A stretch of 64,000 bases of DNA from Microbacterium sp. 4R-513 (GCF_011046485.1 NZ_CP049256.1:3596001-3660000); one strand, 5' to 3'. Positions 17,257-27,668 are shown, counted from the stretch's first letter. Notes: generated from the sequence alone by a model not told the origin. Made by a program: numbers and translations.

Positions 17257-17281
17257 CCCAGAGCTTCAAACCGATGTCTCG

Positions 17282-18646
17282 TCAGTGAGCTTTCTCGTGC
17301 GCATGGCCGAGCCGCAGGCCGGGGATCAGTGCGAGACCCGCGAGCACGACGGCGATCCCGAAGACGGCCGGGAACGCGGCATCCGTCCCCGCAAGGGCTG
17401 TGAAGACGAGACCCATCACCGCGATCGACGTCGCCGCCCCGATCGAATCCGAGATGGACAGCGCGGACGAGTTGAACCCCTGGTTCTGCGGCGTCGAGTA
17501 GGCGAGCGTCAGCACCGTCAGCCGCGGATACATCAGGCCCATGCCCGAGCCCGCGAGAGCCCAGCCCACGATCAGCACCACCGGATGCAGGTGGAGTGCC
17601 GCCGTCGCGCCGGCCACCAGGGCAGCCGCGGCGAGCTGCGACGTGCCGAACAGGGCGATGCGGGCGTTGCCGATGCGATCACCGAACCGTCCCTGCACAT
17701 CGGCCGCGACAGCCCAGGCGATCGCAGCGGCGGTGAGGCCAAGGCCCGCCCAGGTCGGCGAGAAGCCGTAGTCCTCGATGAGGAGGTACGGGACGTAGAT
17801 CTCGGCGCCGAACAGCGCCCCCGCGATGAGGCCTCGCATGAGCACGACGCTCGGCAGCCCCCGGGCCGCGAGGAGGGTTCGCCGCGGAAGCAGTGGTCGG
17901 GAGGCCAGGGCGAGCACGACGACGGATGCCGCGACCGCCGCCCAGGCGTAGGCGTCGAGCTCACCCGCGAGGCTCAGGCCGAGAGCCCCCACCGCGACGA
18001 GCACGGCGCACGCCAGCCGCGCACCGATCCGAGCGGTCGACGGATGCTCGGTGCCGAGGGGAAGTCCCCACAGCCGCAGCGCCACCATCGTGAACGCCAC
18101 GACCGTGAGCCCGGCGACCCCGAGGAAGACCCATCGCCAGTGCAGATACTCCGTCACGGCCCCCGCGAGGAACGGACCGATGAGCGACGGCACGACCCAC
18201 GCGGCCGAGAAGGCCGCGAAGACCCGGCCGTGCAGCGCGGGCGGATAGACCCGCGCCACGACGACGTAGAGCGCGACCGTCTGGCCGCCCGTTCCCAGCC
18301 CCTGGATGAGGCGTCCGGCGACGAGCACCTCCATCGACTGCGCGAGGCCCGCCACCACGAGTCCCGCGACGAAGAGCAGGACCGACGTCGTCAGCGGCCA
18401 TACCGGGCCGGACCGGTCGCTCCACGCCCCGACGGCCACCATTCCGATGACGCTCGTGGCGAGAGTGCCCGCGAAGGCGACGGCGTAGAGCGCGGCGCCG
18501 TCGAGATCCTCGCTGACGACCGGCATGACGGTGGTCACGGCCAGCGACTGCATGGCCGCGAGGAAGATGAGCGCGACCGCGCCGACCGTCACCCACAGGA
18601 ACCGGGCATCCCAGACGGATGCCGGGCGATCCACCTCTGCGGTCAC
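17282..18646 (-). CDS. MFS transporter
   Basis: A 454-residue major facilitator protein with 12 or more predicted helices. The loop between helices 2 and 3 reads GAWSDRSGPVWP, and QGLGTGG in the LIQGLGTGGQTVALYVV segment resembles motif C of the drug/proton antiporter group, so efflux of a small molecule is likely (inference). The GTG start at 18646 overlaps the stop of the PLP enzyme gene by 4 nt, so the two are co-translated and may handle related compounds. Its 3' end abuts the DtxR-type box of the next operon, but it lies on the upstream side of that box. Confidence 0.88.
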   Translation of the reverse strand: MTAEVDRPASVWDARFLWVTVGAVALIFLAAMQSLAVTTVMPVVSEDLDGAALYAVAFAGTLATSVIGMVAVGAWSDRSGPVWPLTTSVLLFVAGLVVAGLAQSMEVLVAGRLIQGLGTGGQTVALYVVVARVYPPALHGRVFAAFSAAWVVPSLIGPFLAGAVTEYLHWRWVFLGVAGLTVVAFTMVALRLWGLPLGTEHPSTARIGARLACAVLVAVGALGLSLAGELDAYAWAAVAASVVVLALASRPLLPRRTLLAARGLPSVVLMRGLIAGALFGAEIYVPYLLIEDYGFSPTWAGLGLTAAAIAWAVAADVQGRFGDRIGNARIALFGTSQLAAAALVAGATAALHLHPVVLIVGWALAGSGMGLMYPRLTVLTLAYSTPQNQGFNSSALSISDSIGAATSIAVMGLVFTALAGTDAAFPAVFGIAVVLAGLALIPGLRLGHAHEKAH

Positions 18647-19800
18647 GACGCGACGAGCGCGCCGACCCGCTCGATCCCCTCGCGCAGGACCTCGGGCGAG
18701 CACGCGAAGTTGATGCGCACGTGACCCTTGCCTTCCTCGCCGAACAGCGGTCCGTGGTGGAACGCGACCCGCGCCCTGCGGCGCAGGACGGTCGCGGGGT
18801 TGTCGCCCCAGCCGTAGGCCGAGACATCCACCCACGCGAGGAAACCCGCGTCGGGCACCCGGTATTCCGCCTTCGGCAGATGCTCGGCGATCAGATCGGC
18901 CAGCAGGTGCCGGTTGGCGTCGAGAGTCACGAGCAGGCTGTCGAGCCACGCGTCGCTCTCGGCCGAGAAGGCGGCGTTGTTCGCGATGGCGCCGAAGAGG
19001 CCCGTGCGCCACTCGACCTCCCACGGCAGGGCGCGGAGGACCTTCGCCTGCTCAGGACCGCCGCCGATCATCACGGCGCACTTCAGGCCGGCGAGATTGA
19101 AGGTCTTGCTCGCACTGGTCACTGCGTACCCGACAGCGGCAGCTGTGTCGGAGGCCGCGAGGAACGGGGTGAACCGCACCCCGTGGGCGAGAGGTCCGTG
19201 GATCTCGTCGGAAACCACCACGGCACCGTAGCGCGCCGCGAGGTCGGCGAGGGCTGCGAGGCTCTCGCGCGAATGGACCGTCCCCGTCGGGTTGTGCGGA
19301 TTGCAGAGCAGCACGGCACGCGCCCCGGCTGCGAGCGCCGCCTCGATGCCGTCGAGGTCGAGCTCCCAGCCCCCTTCGGTGCGGGCGAGCGGAACGCGCT
19401 CCACCACAGCGCCCGCCTCCTCTACCGTGTCGAAGAACGGCGGATAGACCGGCGTCGTGACGACCACGCGGTCGCCCGGCGCAGTCACCGCGCGCAGGAT
19501 CTCGACGACGCCCATCATGACGTCGCCGGTCCAGAACACCGTCTGCGGGTCCACGTCCCAGTCGAAGCGGCGTGCGGCGAAGTCGACGAAGGCTTCGCGC
19601 ACACCCGGCTCGGGCGGCGTGTAGCCCGTGTCGCCCAGCTCGACGGCGCGCAGGAGCGAGCGCGTGATCGCAGGCGCGAGCGGGTAATCCATCTCGGCGA
19701 CGAAGAACGGCAGGATGTCGTCGGAGTACTTGCGCCATTTGGTGCTGGAGCGCTTCCGGAGCTCGTCGAGAGGAAGGGCTTGGAGGGGGGTGGCGCTCAC
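18643..19800 (-). CDS. PLP-dependent aminotransferase / C-S lyase, MalY-PatB type
   Basis: A 385-residue fold-type I PLP enzyme of the MalY/PatB group. The PLP lysine lies in SASKTFNLAG, the cofactor Asp in VVSDEIHGPL, the Asn in CNPHNPTG, and the phosphate-binding Arg region near the C-terminus. PatB enzymes cleave cystathionine or other cysteine conjugates; some members transaminate. Coupling to an MFS exporter gene fits removal of a sulfur compound or amino acid, but the substrate is unknown. The GTG at 19800 has TAGGCT (19807-19812) 6 nt upstream, the leaderless layout. Confidence 0.9.
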   Translation of the reverse strand: MSATPLQALPLDELRKRSSTKWRKYSDDILPFFVAEMDYPLAPAITRSLLRAVELGDTGYTPPEPGVREAFVDFAARRFDWDVDPQTVFWTGDVMMGVVEILRAVTAPGDRVVVTTPVYPPFFDTVEEAGAVVERVPLARTEGGWELDLDGIEAALAAGARAVLLCNPHNPTGTVHSRESLAALADLAARYGAVVVSDEIHGPLAHGVRFTPFLAASDTAAAVGYAVTSASKTFNLAGLKCAVMIGGGPEQAKVLRALPWEVEWRTGLFGAIANNAAFSAESDAWLDSLLVTLDANRHLLADLIAEHLPKAEYRVPDAGFLAWVDVSAYGWGDNPATVLRRRARVAFHHGPLFGEEGKGHVRINFACSPEVLREGIERVGALVAS

Positions 19801-19880
19801 CCCCCGAGCCTAACGAGGGGGCGGATGCCTCGCCCGGACGTGTCTCTGCGTTGCGGCGTCAGCCCAGCATCCCTACGACG

Positions 19881-21474
19881 TCACCGGCTGAAGCTGCCGA
19901 GGCCCTCCTTATCGAAGTACTCGAGCACCAGGGAGTCGCCGTCGAAGGTCGCCCGCGAGATGCTGCCGGGAAGCGCGTTCTCGCTCTCCGGCCGGAAGAC
20001 GAAGACGTCTCCGTCCCAGTGCTCGAGGGGCCACTCGCCGGTCGGGCCGAGGCGCAGCTCGAGCGCATCCCCGGCGACGGCGACGGTCGCAGGGCCGAAG
20101 TAGTCGTTGGCGTACTCACCGGCGTACTCGGCGAGCGGGCGGGCAGCGGCCGGAGCCGTCGGCGGATCCTCGCCCACCAGCTCTCCCGATGGCACGTTCA
20201 TCTGTGCGAACACACCGGTGAAGAGGTCGAGCCAGTCGCGGCGCTCGCTGCCGAACTGGGCGATGTCCATGAAGCGGGCGGCGATGCCCTCGACCACGCC
20301 GTTGGCCGAGGCATTGGCGAGGACGATGATGCCGAGGCCGGCCTCCGGGAGCATCTTGACGACGGTCCCCGTCCCCAGGGCGAAGGCACCCGAGTGGTTG
20401 ACGTCGACCATGCCGCCCGCGGTCGTGCCGACGTTGAAGCCGTAGCCGTAGTAGCCGGAGCGCGAGCCGATCGACGACGCACGCGACGAGACGGACTGGG
20501 TCGTCATGGCGGGCAGGAGCGACGCCGGATCGATGAACGTCTCCCCCGTCGACGTCCCCGTCGGCGAGCAGCATCCTCATCCAGATCGCCAGGTCGTCGA
20601 CGCTCGAGCTGACCCCGCCCGCCGGCGACTGCTCATCGGGCTGCCGCTGATCGGGGTTCACGACCCACTTCCCGTCGACCTCGACGTGCCCCAGCGCGCG
20701 ATCGTCGCGCTGTTCGAGGTCCGAGAAGCGCGAGCTCGTAGACGTCATGCCGAGCGGCTCGTAGAGGAGGCGCTCGGAGAGATCGGCCCACTCCTCGCCC
20801 GCTGCCTGAGCGACCGACTCGGCGGCGGTCGTGATGTCGAAGTTGCCGTAGTGATAGGTCGTGCGGAACGGCTCGAGCGGGATCTGCCGGAGCCGATCGA
20901 TGATCGTGGCGCGGTCGTAGCCGATCTCCTCCAGCTCGTCGCCGGCATGCTCGTAGAGTCCGGACCGATGCGCGTACATGTCGCCGATCGTGACGTGCGA
21001 ACCGACATACGCGTCCGACAGCGCGAAGCCCGGAAGGTGGTCGGCGACCGGTGTGTCCCACGTCACGGTGCCCTGGTCGATCGCCCGCGCGATGACACTC
21101 GTGCCCACCGACTTCGAGACCGACGCCAGCGCGAAGACGGTGTCGGGGTCGACCGGGTCGCCGCTGTCGACGTCTCTCACGCCGTAGCCCTCGGCGAATC
21201 GCAGTTCGTCGTCGTACACGACGCCGACCGCGATCCCCGGGGTGCCTGTGGCATCCATCGCCGCCTTCACCGAGGCGGGCAGATCGGCGATCGCCGCATC
21301 GACACTGTCGGAGGTGACCTGTGCGACGGCGTCCGTCCCGGGGTTTTCATTCGCGGGAACGGATGCCTCAGCGGAGGACTCCGCCGGCGCAGACGACACC
21401 GTGCAGCCGGTCAGGGCGGCGATCGAGGCGACGACGACGAGGATGCCGGAACCCCGGCGAAGCAGCCCGCTCAT
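19881..21474 (-). pseudogene. Beta-lactamase-class serine hydrolase lipoprotein, interrupted by a +1 frameshift
   Basis: Two overlapping frames give one continuous protein if a single G of the run complementary to C5 at 20543-20547 is ignored (531 codons over 1593 nt). The first part has a signal with lipobox LTGC, the SxxK motif SVSK and the YxN motif YGN. It runs to WMRMLLADGDVDG, after which the frame is lost. The second frame resumes with ETFIDPASLLPAMTTQS and carries the third motif HSG (VNHSGAF) and a C-terminal domain to 19881. Members are penicillin-binding-like peptidases or esterases. The break could be real, phase-variable or a sequencing error; as read, the active-site third motif is lost. 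Confidence 0.85.
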
Positions 21475-21513
21475 GTGCCGAGTGTGGCACAGCGGGCGGG
21501 CACGCGCCCGGCG

Positions 21514-21843
21514 TCAGATGGCGAAGCCGAGCGCCCTCATCATGTCGCGACCGTCATCGGTGATCCGCTCAGGTCCCCACGGCGGCATCCACACCCAGTT
21601 GATGCGGAACCGCTCCACGACGTCGTCGAGGGCCTGAGCCGTCTGCTCCTCGAGGACGTCGGTCAGCGGGCAGCCCGCCGACGTCAGTGTCATATGGATG
21701 ACGAGAGCATCGTTCTCGTCATCCCAGGCCAGGTCGTAGATGAGGCCGAGGTCGACGACATTGATCCCCAGCTCGGGGTCCATGACGTCTTTCAGCGCTT
21801 CGGTGACCTCGTCGAACTTCTCGGGTGTGAGCGTCGCGGTCAT
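21514..21843 (-). CDS. sufT: Metal-sulfur cluster assembly factor SufT (DUF59/MIP18 family)
   Basis: A 109-residue DUF59 protein with VMDPELGINVVDLGLIYD near residues 18-36 and TSAGCPLTDVLEEQ with the conserved Cys. SufT-like proteins help maturation of Fe-S proteins. It is the last gene of the suf cluster, 9 nt after sufC. TAAGAT 6 nt before its ATG suggests that it can also be transcribed alone as a leaderless message. A weak hairpin (21493-21498 with 21505-21510) follows the stop. Confidence 0.9.
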   Translation of the reverse strand: MTATLTPEKFDEVTEALKDVMDPELGINVVDLGLIYDLAWDDENDALVIHMTLTSAGCPLTDVLEEQTAQALDDVVERFRINWVWMPPWGPERITDDGRDMMRALGFAI

Positions 21844-21852
21844 GCTGCGATC

Positions 21853-22635
<783 letters not shown>

Positions 22636-22649
22636 GCGGGTCTCTTCTT

Positions 22650-22979
22650 TCAGTTCGCTTCTTTGGTCACGGCGGGGTCGACGAGCACGTCGTCCCCCTC
22701 GATCGTGACGGCGTAGACCGGGACCGGCTCGTACGCGGGGAGGTTGAGGGGCTTGCCGCTGCGCAGCGAGAATGCCGAGCCGTGGGCCCAGCACTCCAGC
22801 GTGTCGCCGTCGACGAAGCCTTCGGCGAGCGAGATGTCGCCGTGGGTGCAGGTGTCGCCGATGGCGTGCACCTCGCCGTTGGAGTCGAGGACGACGGCCA
22901 TGGGGACGCCGTCGACCTCGAAGCGCTGGGCGGCGTCCTGCTCGAGGTCGCTCAGAGCGCAGATGCGGGTCGCGCTCAT
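22650..22979 (-). CDS. Rieske-type [2Fe-2S] ferredoxin within the suf operon
   Basis: A 109-residue small Rieske protein. The cluster ligands are C44-T-H46 and C63-W-A-H66, the standard CxH...CxxH pattern at normal spacing. It resembles the ferredoxin subunit of non-heme oxygenases but stands alone, between sufD and sufC, as in other actinobacterial suf operons. It may donate electrons to, or be a client of, the SUF system (inference). Its ATG overlaps the sufD stop by 4 nt (ATGA). Confidence 0.92.
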   Translation of the reverse strand: MSATRICALSDLEQDAAQRFEVDGVPMAVVLDSNGEVHAIGDTCTHGDISLAEGFVDGDTLECWAHGSAFSLRSGKPLNLPAYEPVPVYAVTIEGDDVLVDPAVTKEAN

Positions 22980-24184
22980 GCGACGGCACCTTCCGCGAGC
23001 TCGCGTTCGATCGCCTCCGACAGCTCCTGCTCGAGCGAGGGCAGACCGATCTTCTGGACGATCTCGGCGAGGAACCCGATGACGACGAGGCGACGGGCCT
23101 CCTCCTCGGGGATGCCGCGTGCCTGCAGGTAGAACAGCTGCTCGTCGTCGAAGCGACCCGTGGCGCTCGCGTGACCGGCACCCTGGATGTCGCCCGTCTC
23201 GATCTCGAGGTTGGGGACGGAATCGGCGCGGGCCCCGTCGGTCAGGACGAGATTGCGGTTCGCCTCGTACGAGTCGGTTCCCACGGCATCCGGTCCGATG
23301 AGCACGTCGCCGATCCAGACGCTGCGGGCGCCGACGCCCTGGAGCGCGCCCTTGTAGAGGACGTCGCCCTTGGTGTGCTCGCCCTTGTGGTGCAGGTAGA
23401 CCTGGCTCTCGAGGTGCTGTCCGGCGTCCGAGTACGACAGCCCGAAGAGCTCGGCCTCGGAGCCGGCTCCGGCGAGCTCGATCGACGGGTTCACCCGGAC
23501 GACTCCTCCGCCGAAGCTGACCACGATGTGACGGAGGTACGCGTCCTTCTCGACCCGCGCCTGGTGGGCCGAGAGGTGGAGGGCGTCGTCCTCCCACTCC
23601 TGCACCGTGATGACCGTGAGCTTCGCGCCGTCACGCACGAGGATCTCGATGTTCTGCGAGTGCTGGGCGGAGCCCGTGTGGCGGAAGAGGACCGTCGCGC
23701 GCGAGTTGGCACCGGCCTCGACGACGACGTGGGCGTGCGCGAGGCCGCCGCTGCCGGTCAGGTTGACAACGACCGGCTCTGCGAGCTCCGCGTCGGCCGG
23801 GATGCGGATGAGCGGCGCCTCGGTCTCCTGCGTCCAGGCGATCGCACTCGGGAGGTCCTCGGGACGGAAGATCTCGCCGCGGGGGGCCGCGCCGGGGGCG
23901 AGGCGCGAGTGCTCGACGCCCTCGGGCGCCTGCACGTCGACCTCCATGACGCCGTGCGGGCCCGCGACATCCTCGAACAGCGGAGCGAGCCTGTTCACCG
24001 GCGTGTAGCGCCAGTTGACCTCGCGGCCCGTCGGGACGGCGAAGTCGGCCGGGCTGAACGAGCTCGGGCGCTCGGACCGGGTCTGCACGGGCACGAAGGC
24101 ACCGGCCCCGTCGGAGTGCGCTCGGGAACCCGGCACCACTCGGTCGTCGGTCTCGGACACGGGTGCCTCAGTCGTGGTCGTCAT
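22976..24184 (-). CDS. sufD: Fe-S cluster assembly protein SufD
   Basis: A 402-residue SufB/SufD-family scaffold subunit. The C-terminal half has LYHHKGEHTKGDVLYKGALQ-like beta-helix repeats followed by DDEQLFYLQARGIPEEEARRLVVIGF, the family hallmark. It forms the SufBC2D complex with SufB and SufC. It follows sufB with no intergenic base (the start at 24184 adjoins the sufB stop at 24185) and overlaps the ferredoxin gene at its 3' end. Confidence 0.95.
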   Translation of the reverse strand: MTTTTEAPVSETDDRVVPGSRAHSDGAGAFVPVQTRSERPSSFSPADFAVPTGREVNWRYTPVNRLAPLFEDVAGPHGVMEVDVQAPEGVEHSRLAPGAAPRGEIFRPEDLPSAIAWTQETEAPLIRIPADAELAEPVVVNLTGSGGLAHAHVVVEAGANSRATVLFRHTGSAQHSQNIEILVRDGAKLTVITVQEWEDDALHLSAHQARVEKDAYLRHIVVSFGGGVVRVNPSIELAGAGSEAELFGLSYSDAGQHLESQVYLHHKGEHTKGDVLYKGALQGVGARSVWIGDVLIGPDAVGTDSYEANRNLVLTDGARADSVPNLEIETGDIQGAGHASATGRFDDEQLFYLQARGIPEEEARRLVVIGFLAEIVQKIGLPSLEQELSEAIERELAEGAVA

Positions 24185-25603
24185 TCAGCCGACCGATCCT
24201 TCCATGCCCATCTCGATGAGCTTGTTGAGCTCCAGGGCGTACTCCATGGGCAGTTCACGGGCGATCGGCTCGATGAAGCCGCGGACGATCATGGCCATCG
24301 CCTCGTCCTCGGGCATGCCGCGCGACTGCAGGTAGAAGAGCTGCTCCTCGCTGACCTTCGAGACCGTGGCCTCGTGTCCGAGCTGCACGTCGTCGACGCG
24401 GATGTCGATCGCCGGGTAGGTGTCGGAGCGCGAGATGGTGTCGACGAGCAGGGCGTCGCAGCGGACCGTGTTGGCCGAGTGGTGCGCGTTCGCGTCGACG
24501 CGGACCTCGCCGCGATAGCCCGCGCGGCCGCCGCCCCGCGCGATCGACTTCGAGACGATCGACGACTGCGTGTACGGCGCCATGTGGATCATCTTGGCGC
24601 CGGCGTCCTGATGCTGGCCGGGGCCCGCGAACGCAACCGAGAGCGTCTCGCCCTTGGCGTGCTCCCCCATGAGGTAGATCGACGGGTACTTCATCGTCAC
24701 CTTCGAGCCGATGTTGCCGTCGATCCACTCCATCGTCGCGCCCTCGTGCGCGATCGCGCGCTTCGTGACGAGGTTGTAGACGTTGTTCGACCAGTTCTGG
24801 ATCGTCGTGTACCGAACGCGGGCGTTCTTCTTGACGATGATCTCGACGACGGCCGAGTGCAGGGAGTCGCTCTTGTAGATCGGGGCCGTGCAGCCCTCGA
24901 TGTAGTGCACGTACGAGTCCTCGTCGGCGATGATGAGCGTCCGCTCGAACTGGCCCATGTTCTCGGTGTTGATCCGGAAGTAGGCCTGGAGCGGGATCTC
25001 GACGTGCACGCCCTTGGGGACGTAGACGAACGAGCCACCCGACCAGACGGCCGTGTTGAGCGCGGCGAACTTGTTGTCGCCCGCCGGGATCACGGTGCCG
25101 AAGTACTCCTCGAAGAACTCGGGGTGCTCCTTGAGGGCCGTGTCGGTGTCGAGGAAGATGACGCCCTGCGCCTCGAGCTCCTCCTGGATCTGGTGGTAGA
25201 CCACCTCGGACTCGTACTGGGCCGCGACGCCGGCGACGAGGCGCGAGCGCTCCGCCTCGGGGATGCCGAGCCGCTCGTACGTGTTCTTGATGTCGTCCGG
25301 GAGGTCCTCCCACGACTGGGCCTGCTTCTCCGTGGAGCGCACGAAGTACTTGATGTTCTCGAAGTCGATCTCGCTGAGGTCGGCGCCCCACGTCGGCATC
25401 GGCTTGCGGCCGAAGAGCTGGAATCCCTTGAGCCGGTTCTTGAGCATCCATTCGGGTTCGCTCTTGAGCGCGGAGATGTCACGAACGACGGCTTCGCTCA
25501 GGCCGCGCTTCGCGCTGGCTCCGGCGGCGTCGGCGTCATGCCATCCGAATTCGTACACCCCCAGACCATCGAGCTCGGGGCGGTCGATCAGCACATCGGA
25601 CAT
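24185..25603 (-). CDS. sufB: Fe-S cluster assembly protein SufB
   Basis: A 472-residue SufB scaffold with the family stretches [39 protein letters not shown] (bearing a conserved Cys), and [22 protein letters not shown]. It is the assembly site for Fe-S clusters with SufC and SufD. The ATG at 25603 is preferred over the in-frame GTG at 25609 because GGAG lies 9 nt before the ATG but only 3 nt before the GTG. It is the first gene of the operon, divergent from ctaA. No SufR-type regulator and no cysteine desulfurase (SufS) or SufU gene is found in this window. Confidence 0.96.
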   Translation of the reverse strand: MSDVLIDRPELDGLGVYEFGWHDADAAGASAKRGLSEAVVRDISALKSEPEWMLKNRLKGFQLFGRKPMPTWGADLSEIDFENIKYFVRSTEKQAQSWEDLPDDIKNTYERLGIPEAERSRLVAGVAAQYESEVVYHQIQEELEAQGVIFLDTDTALKEHPEFFEEYFGTVIPAGDNKFAALNTAVWSGGSFVYVPKGVHVEIPLQAYFRINTENMGQFERTLIIADEDSYVHYIEGCTAPIYKSDSLHSAVVEIIVKKNARVRYTTIQNWSNNVYNLVTKRAIAHEGATMEWIDGNIGSKVTMKYPSIYLMGEHAKGETLSVAFAGPGQHQDAGAKMIHMAPYTQSSIVSKSIARGGGRAGYRGEVRVDANAHHSANTVRCDALLVDTISRSDTYPAIDIRVDDVQLGHEATVSKVSEEQLFYLQSRGMPEDEAMAMIVRGFIEPIARELPMEYALELNKLIEMGMEGSVG

Positions 25604-25825
25604 CGTCACACTCTCCTCATGGACCGAAACGGTGTCAGCCGCCCCGGCATTCCTGATCTTCCTGGGAGTTGGGAAGGGGGGATGCCGCTCTGGGCCCTCA
25701 TCGGCGGCGCCAGGCCTGCGCGCCTAAACTGTCAGTGGTGCGCGGCGCCGACGGCACTCGCACGCAACCCCTCGATTCTACAGGCTCGCGCCGAGGCCCG
25801 TTCGCGAGTCGTCCCCCGCCGGCTC

Positions 25826-26863
25826 ATGGCGGGCTCGTCAGGAGGCGACGATCCATGTCCGCTCACGAGAGCGCCCCCCGCCCGCACCGGCCTGCTGGGC
25901 CGCCTCTGGCGGAGGCTGCCCGACACGGTTCGGACGAGCACGCGAGTCCTCGCCTGGCTCGTCCTGCTCAGCAACGTCGTCATCGTGGGCACCGGAGGCC
26001 TCGTGCGCCTGACGGGCTCGGGGATGGGATGCCCGGACTGGCCGTACTGCACCGAGGGCTCGCTCGTGCCGACGGCCGCGCTCAGCTGGCACAGCATCAT
26101 CGAGTTCGGCAACCGCACGCTGACGGGCGTGCTGATCATCATCGCGCTGCTCGCGTTCCTCTCGGTCGTCCGGCTCCGCGCGACGCGACCCGAGCTCTTC
26201 GCGCTGACGCTCGCGAACGGCATCGGCATCATCCTCCAGGCGATCGTGGGCGGAGTCATCGTGTGGCTCCACCTGCCGCCGAGCCTCGTCGGCATCCACT
26301 TCGTGATCTCGGCGGCGCTCGTCGCGAACGCCGCCGCCTACGTAGCGCGCGTGTACGGCGGACCCGGTCCGCGCCGCCGTGCAGTTTCCCGCGGATTCGC
26401 GGTCCTCACCTACGTGACGACCGCAGCTGTCGCGCTGACGGTGCTCATCGGCATCCTGCTCACGGGCGCCGGCCCGCACGCCGGCGACGACCTCGCGGCG
26501 CGGAACGGCCTCGACCCCGTGCTGTGGCAGCACATCCACGCCTGGCCGGCCTACGTGCTGTTCGCGCTGACGCTCGTGCTCTTCGCCGCCTCCTGGCGCA
26601 CTCCCCCGGCGCTGCGCCTGAGGTTCTTCACGGGCCTGCTCCTGGCCGTCGAGCTCGTTCAGATCGCCGTCGGCCTCTGGCAGGCGCGCACGGGGCTGCC
26701 CATCGCTCTCGTGAACATCCACATGGTGCTCGCCGTGAGTCTCGTCGCCGCCATGACGGCGGTCGTCATGCACCTGAAGACGACGGATGCCCCGACCGAT
26801 GCCCCGACCGAGGCCGCGGCATCCGTCCCCGCCGTCCGTTCGGGGTCGGTCCAGGCGCACTGA
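25826..26863 (+). CDS. ctaA: Heme A synthase CtaA (possible frameshift near the start)
   Basis: An integral membrane protein of about 335 residues with eight helices and the COX15/CtaA hallmarks GGLVRLTGSGMGCPDWP (with Cys), HSIIEFGNRTLTG, HFVISAALVANA and HIHAWPAYVLF, including the heme-ligand histidines. It oxidises heme O to heme A for cytochrome oxidase. The contiguous frame opens at an ATG at 25826 with no ribosome-binding site. A better start signal (GGAGG then ATG at 25855) is one frame away and would join the CtaA frame if the C6 run at 25874-25879 were C5, giving MSAHESAPARTGLLGRLWRR. So the true start may be 25855 with an extra C in the sequence. Confidence 0.88.
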   Translation: MAGSSGGDDPCPLTRAPPARTGLLGRLWRRLPDTVRTSTRVLAWLVLLSNVVIVGTGGLVRLTGSGMGCPDWPYCTEGSLVPTAALSWHSIIEFGNRTLTGVLIIIALLAFLSVVRLRATRPELFALTLANGIGIILQAIVGGVIVWLHLPPSLVGIHFVISAALVANAAAYVARVYGGPGPRRRAVSRGFAVLTYVTTAAVALTVLIGILLTGAGPHAGDDLAARNGLDPVLWQHIHAWPAYVLFALTLVLFAASWRTPPALRLRFFTGLLLAVELVQIAVGLWQARTGLPIALVNIHMVLAVSLVAAMTAVVMHLKTTDAPTDAPTEAAASVPAVRSGSVQAH

Positions 26864-27011
26864 GGAGCAGGGGGCATGCGGTCGGGGCCGTTCGCCCCAC
26901 GCCGCCTCATAGGAGACTCATCGGCGCCGCACACGGACGGATCGGACGCGATGCGACAGACTAGGTGGCCGCGGGCCGATCGGCCTGCGTGTTGAAGGAG
27001 AGTTCCCCACC

Positions 27012-27572
27012 ATGACCGCACGTCCCAGCCTTGTCCGCAGCATCCCCTTCTGGATCCTGCTCGTCGGCTCACTCGCCAGCACCGTCGTCGGCATCTGGCT
27101 CGTCGTCGACCGGATCGGCACCATGAACGCCACGCTTACGGATGGCTCGGCCACGGGCGTCGAGGTCTACGGCGGCCAGGCCTGGGTCACGCTCGGTGCT
27201 GCGCTCGTCGGCGCCGGCCTCGTCGGATTCGTCGCGGCGCTGTTCCTCGGCGTCCTGCGCTCGTTCGTGCGCCCGGCAGCGGTCGAGGTCGGCGCGCCCG
27301 TCGCGGACGAGCTCGCCTACGAGCCGGCCGTCGCGATGACGGATGCCGCGGCCCCCGCCGCCGCCTACGCTCCGGTCGCCGACGCCCCCGTCGCCGAGAC
27401 CCCCGTCTCGTCCGCCGCCGAGGCCCCTGTGTCCCCCGCCGTCGATGAGCCGGTCTTCCGTGCCACCGAGGCACCCATGTCCCCGGCCACCGAGGCGCCG
27501 GCCACCGATGCCCCGGCCGGTTACACCCCCGCGCCGAGCGGCCCCGCGGACGACTCCGCCACCCCGCGCTGA
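27012..27572 (+). CDS. Two-TM membrane protein with Ala/Pro/Val-rich C-terminal tail
   Basis: A 186-residue protein. Hydrophobic helices at about 12-32 and 55-80 flank a short outside loop (IGTMNATLTDGSATGVEVYGG). Residues 90-186 are a low-complexity Ala/Pro/Val/Thr tail built from repeats such as EAP and DAP. A GGAG site lies 11 nt before the ATG. It follows ctaA on the same strand by 148 nt. I recognise no function. Codon use in the tail is very GC-rich, and the DNA there is repetitive. Confidence 0.75.
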   Translation: MTARPSLVRSIPFWILLVGSLASTVVGIWLVVDRIGTMNATLTDGSATGVEVYGGQAWVTLGAALVGAGLVGFVAALFLGVLRSFVRPAAVEVGAPVADELAYEPAVAMTDAAAPAAAYAPVADAPVAETPVSSAAEAPVSPAVDEPVFRATEAPMSPATEAPATDAPAGYTPAPSGPADDSATPR

Positions 27573-27588
27573 CCCCACGTCTCGCAGA

Positions 27589-27668
27589 CCACAGCGTCGG
27601 AGATAGCCACATCGTCGGACGAAACCACGGGTTTCCCTCCGACGTAACGGCGATCTCCGACGCTGTGG
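27589..27668. repeat. 80-bp near-perfect palindrome (REP-like or terminator)
   Basis: The outer arms 27589-27604 and 27653-27668 are perfect 16-bp inverted repeats (CCACAGCGTCGGAGAT and its complement). Nested inside, CGTCGGA (27613-27619) pairs with 27638-27644 and GAAACC (27621-27626) pairs with 27630-27635 around an ACG loop. It lies between two convergent genes, so a terminator role is possible, but at 80 bp with a CGTCGGA motif occurring in both the outer and inner arms it looks more like a dispersed palindromic element. Confidence 0.75.

Noticed and set aside
25730..25755. TGTCAGTG upstream of ctaA, a strong match to the -35 half of the PafBC-type motif
   Set aside because: After the 8-nt spacer the sequence is CGCCGA instead of TANNNT, and the start codon is about 90 nt away, so the promoter pattern is incomplete.
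25855..26964. ATG with a good ribosome-binding site opening a 370-codon frame over ctaA
   Set aside because: After the first eight residues the product is an Arg/His/Pro-rich shadow of CtaA; I interpret the start as the real ctaA start separated from its frame by one base.
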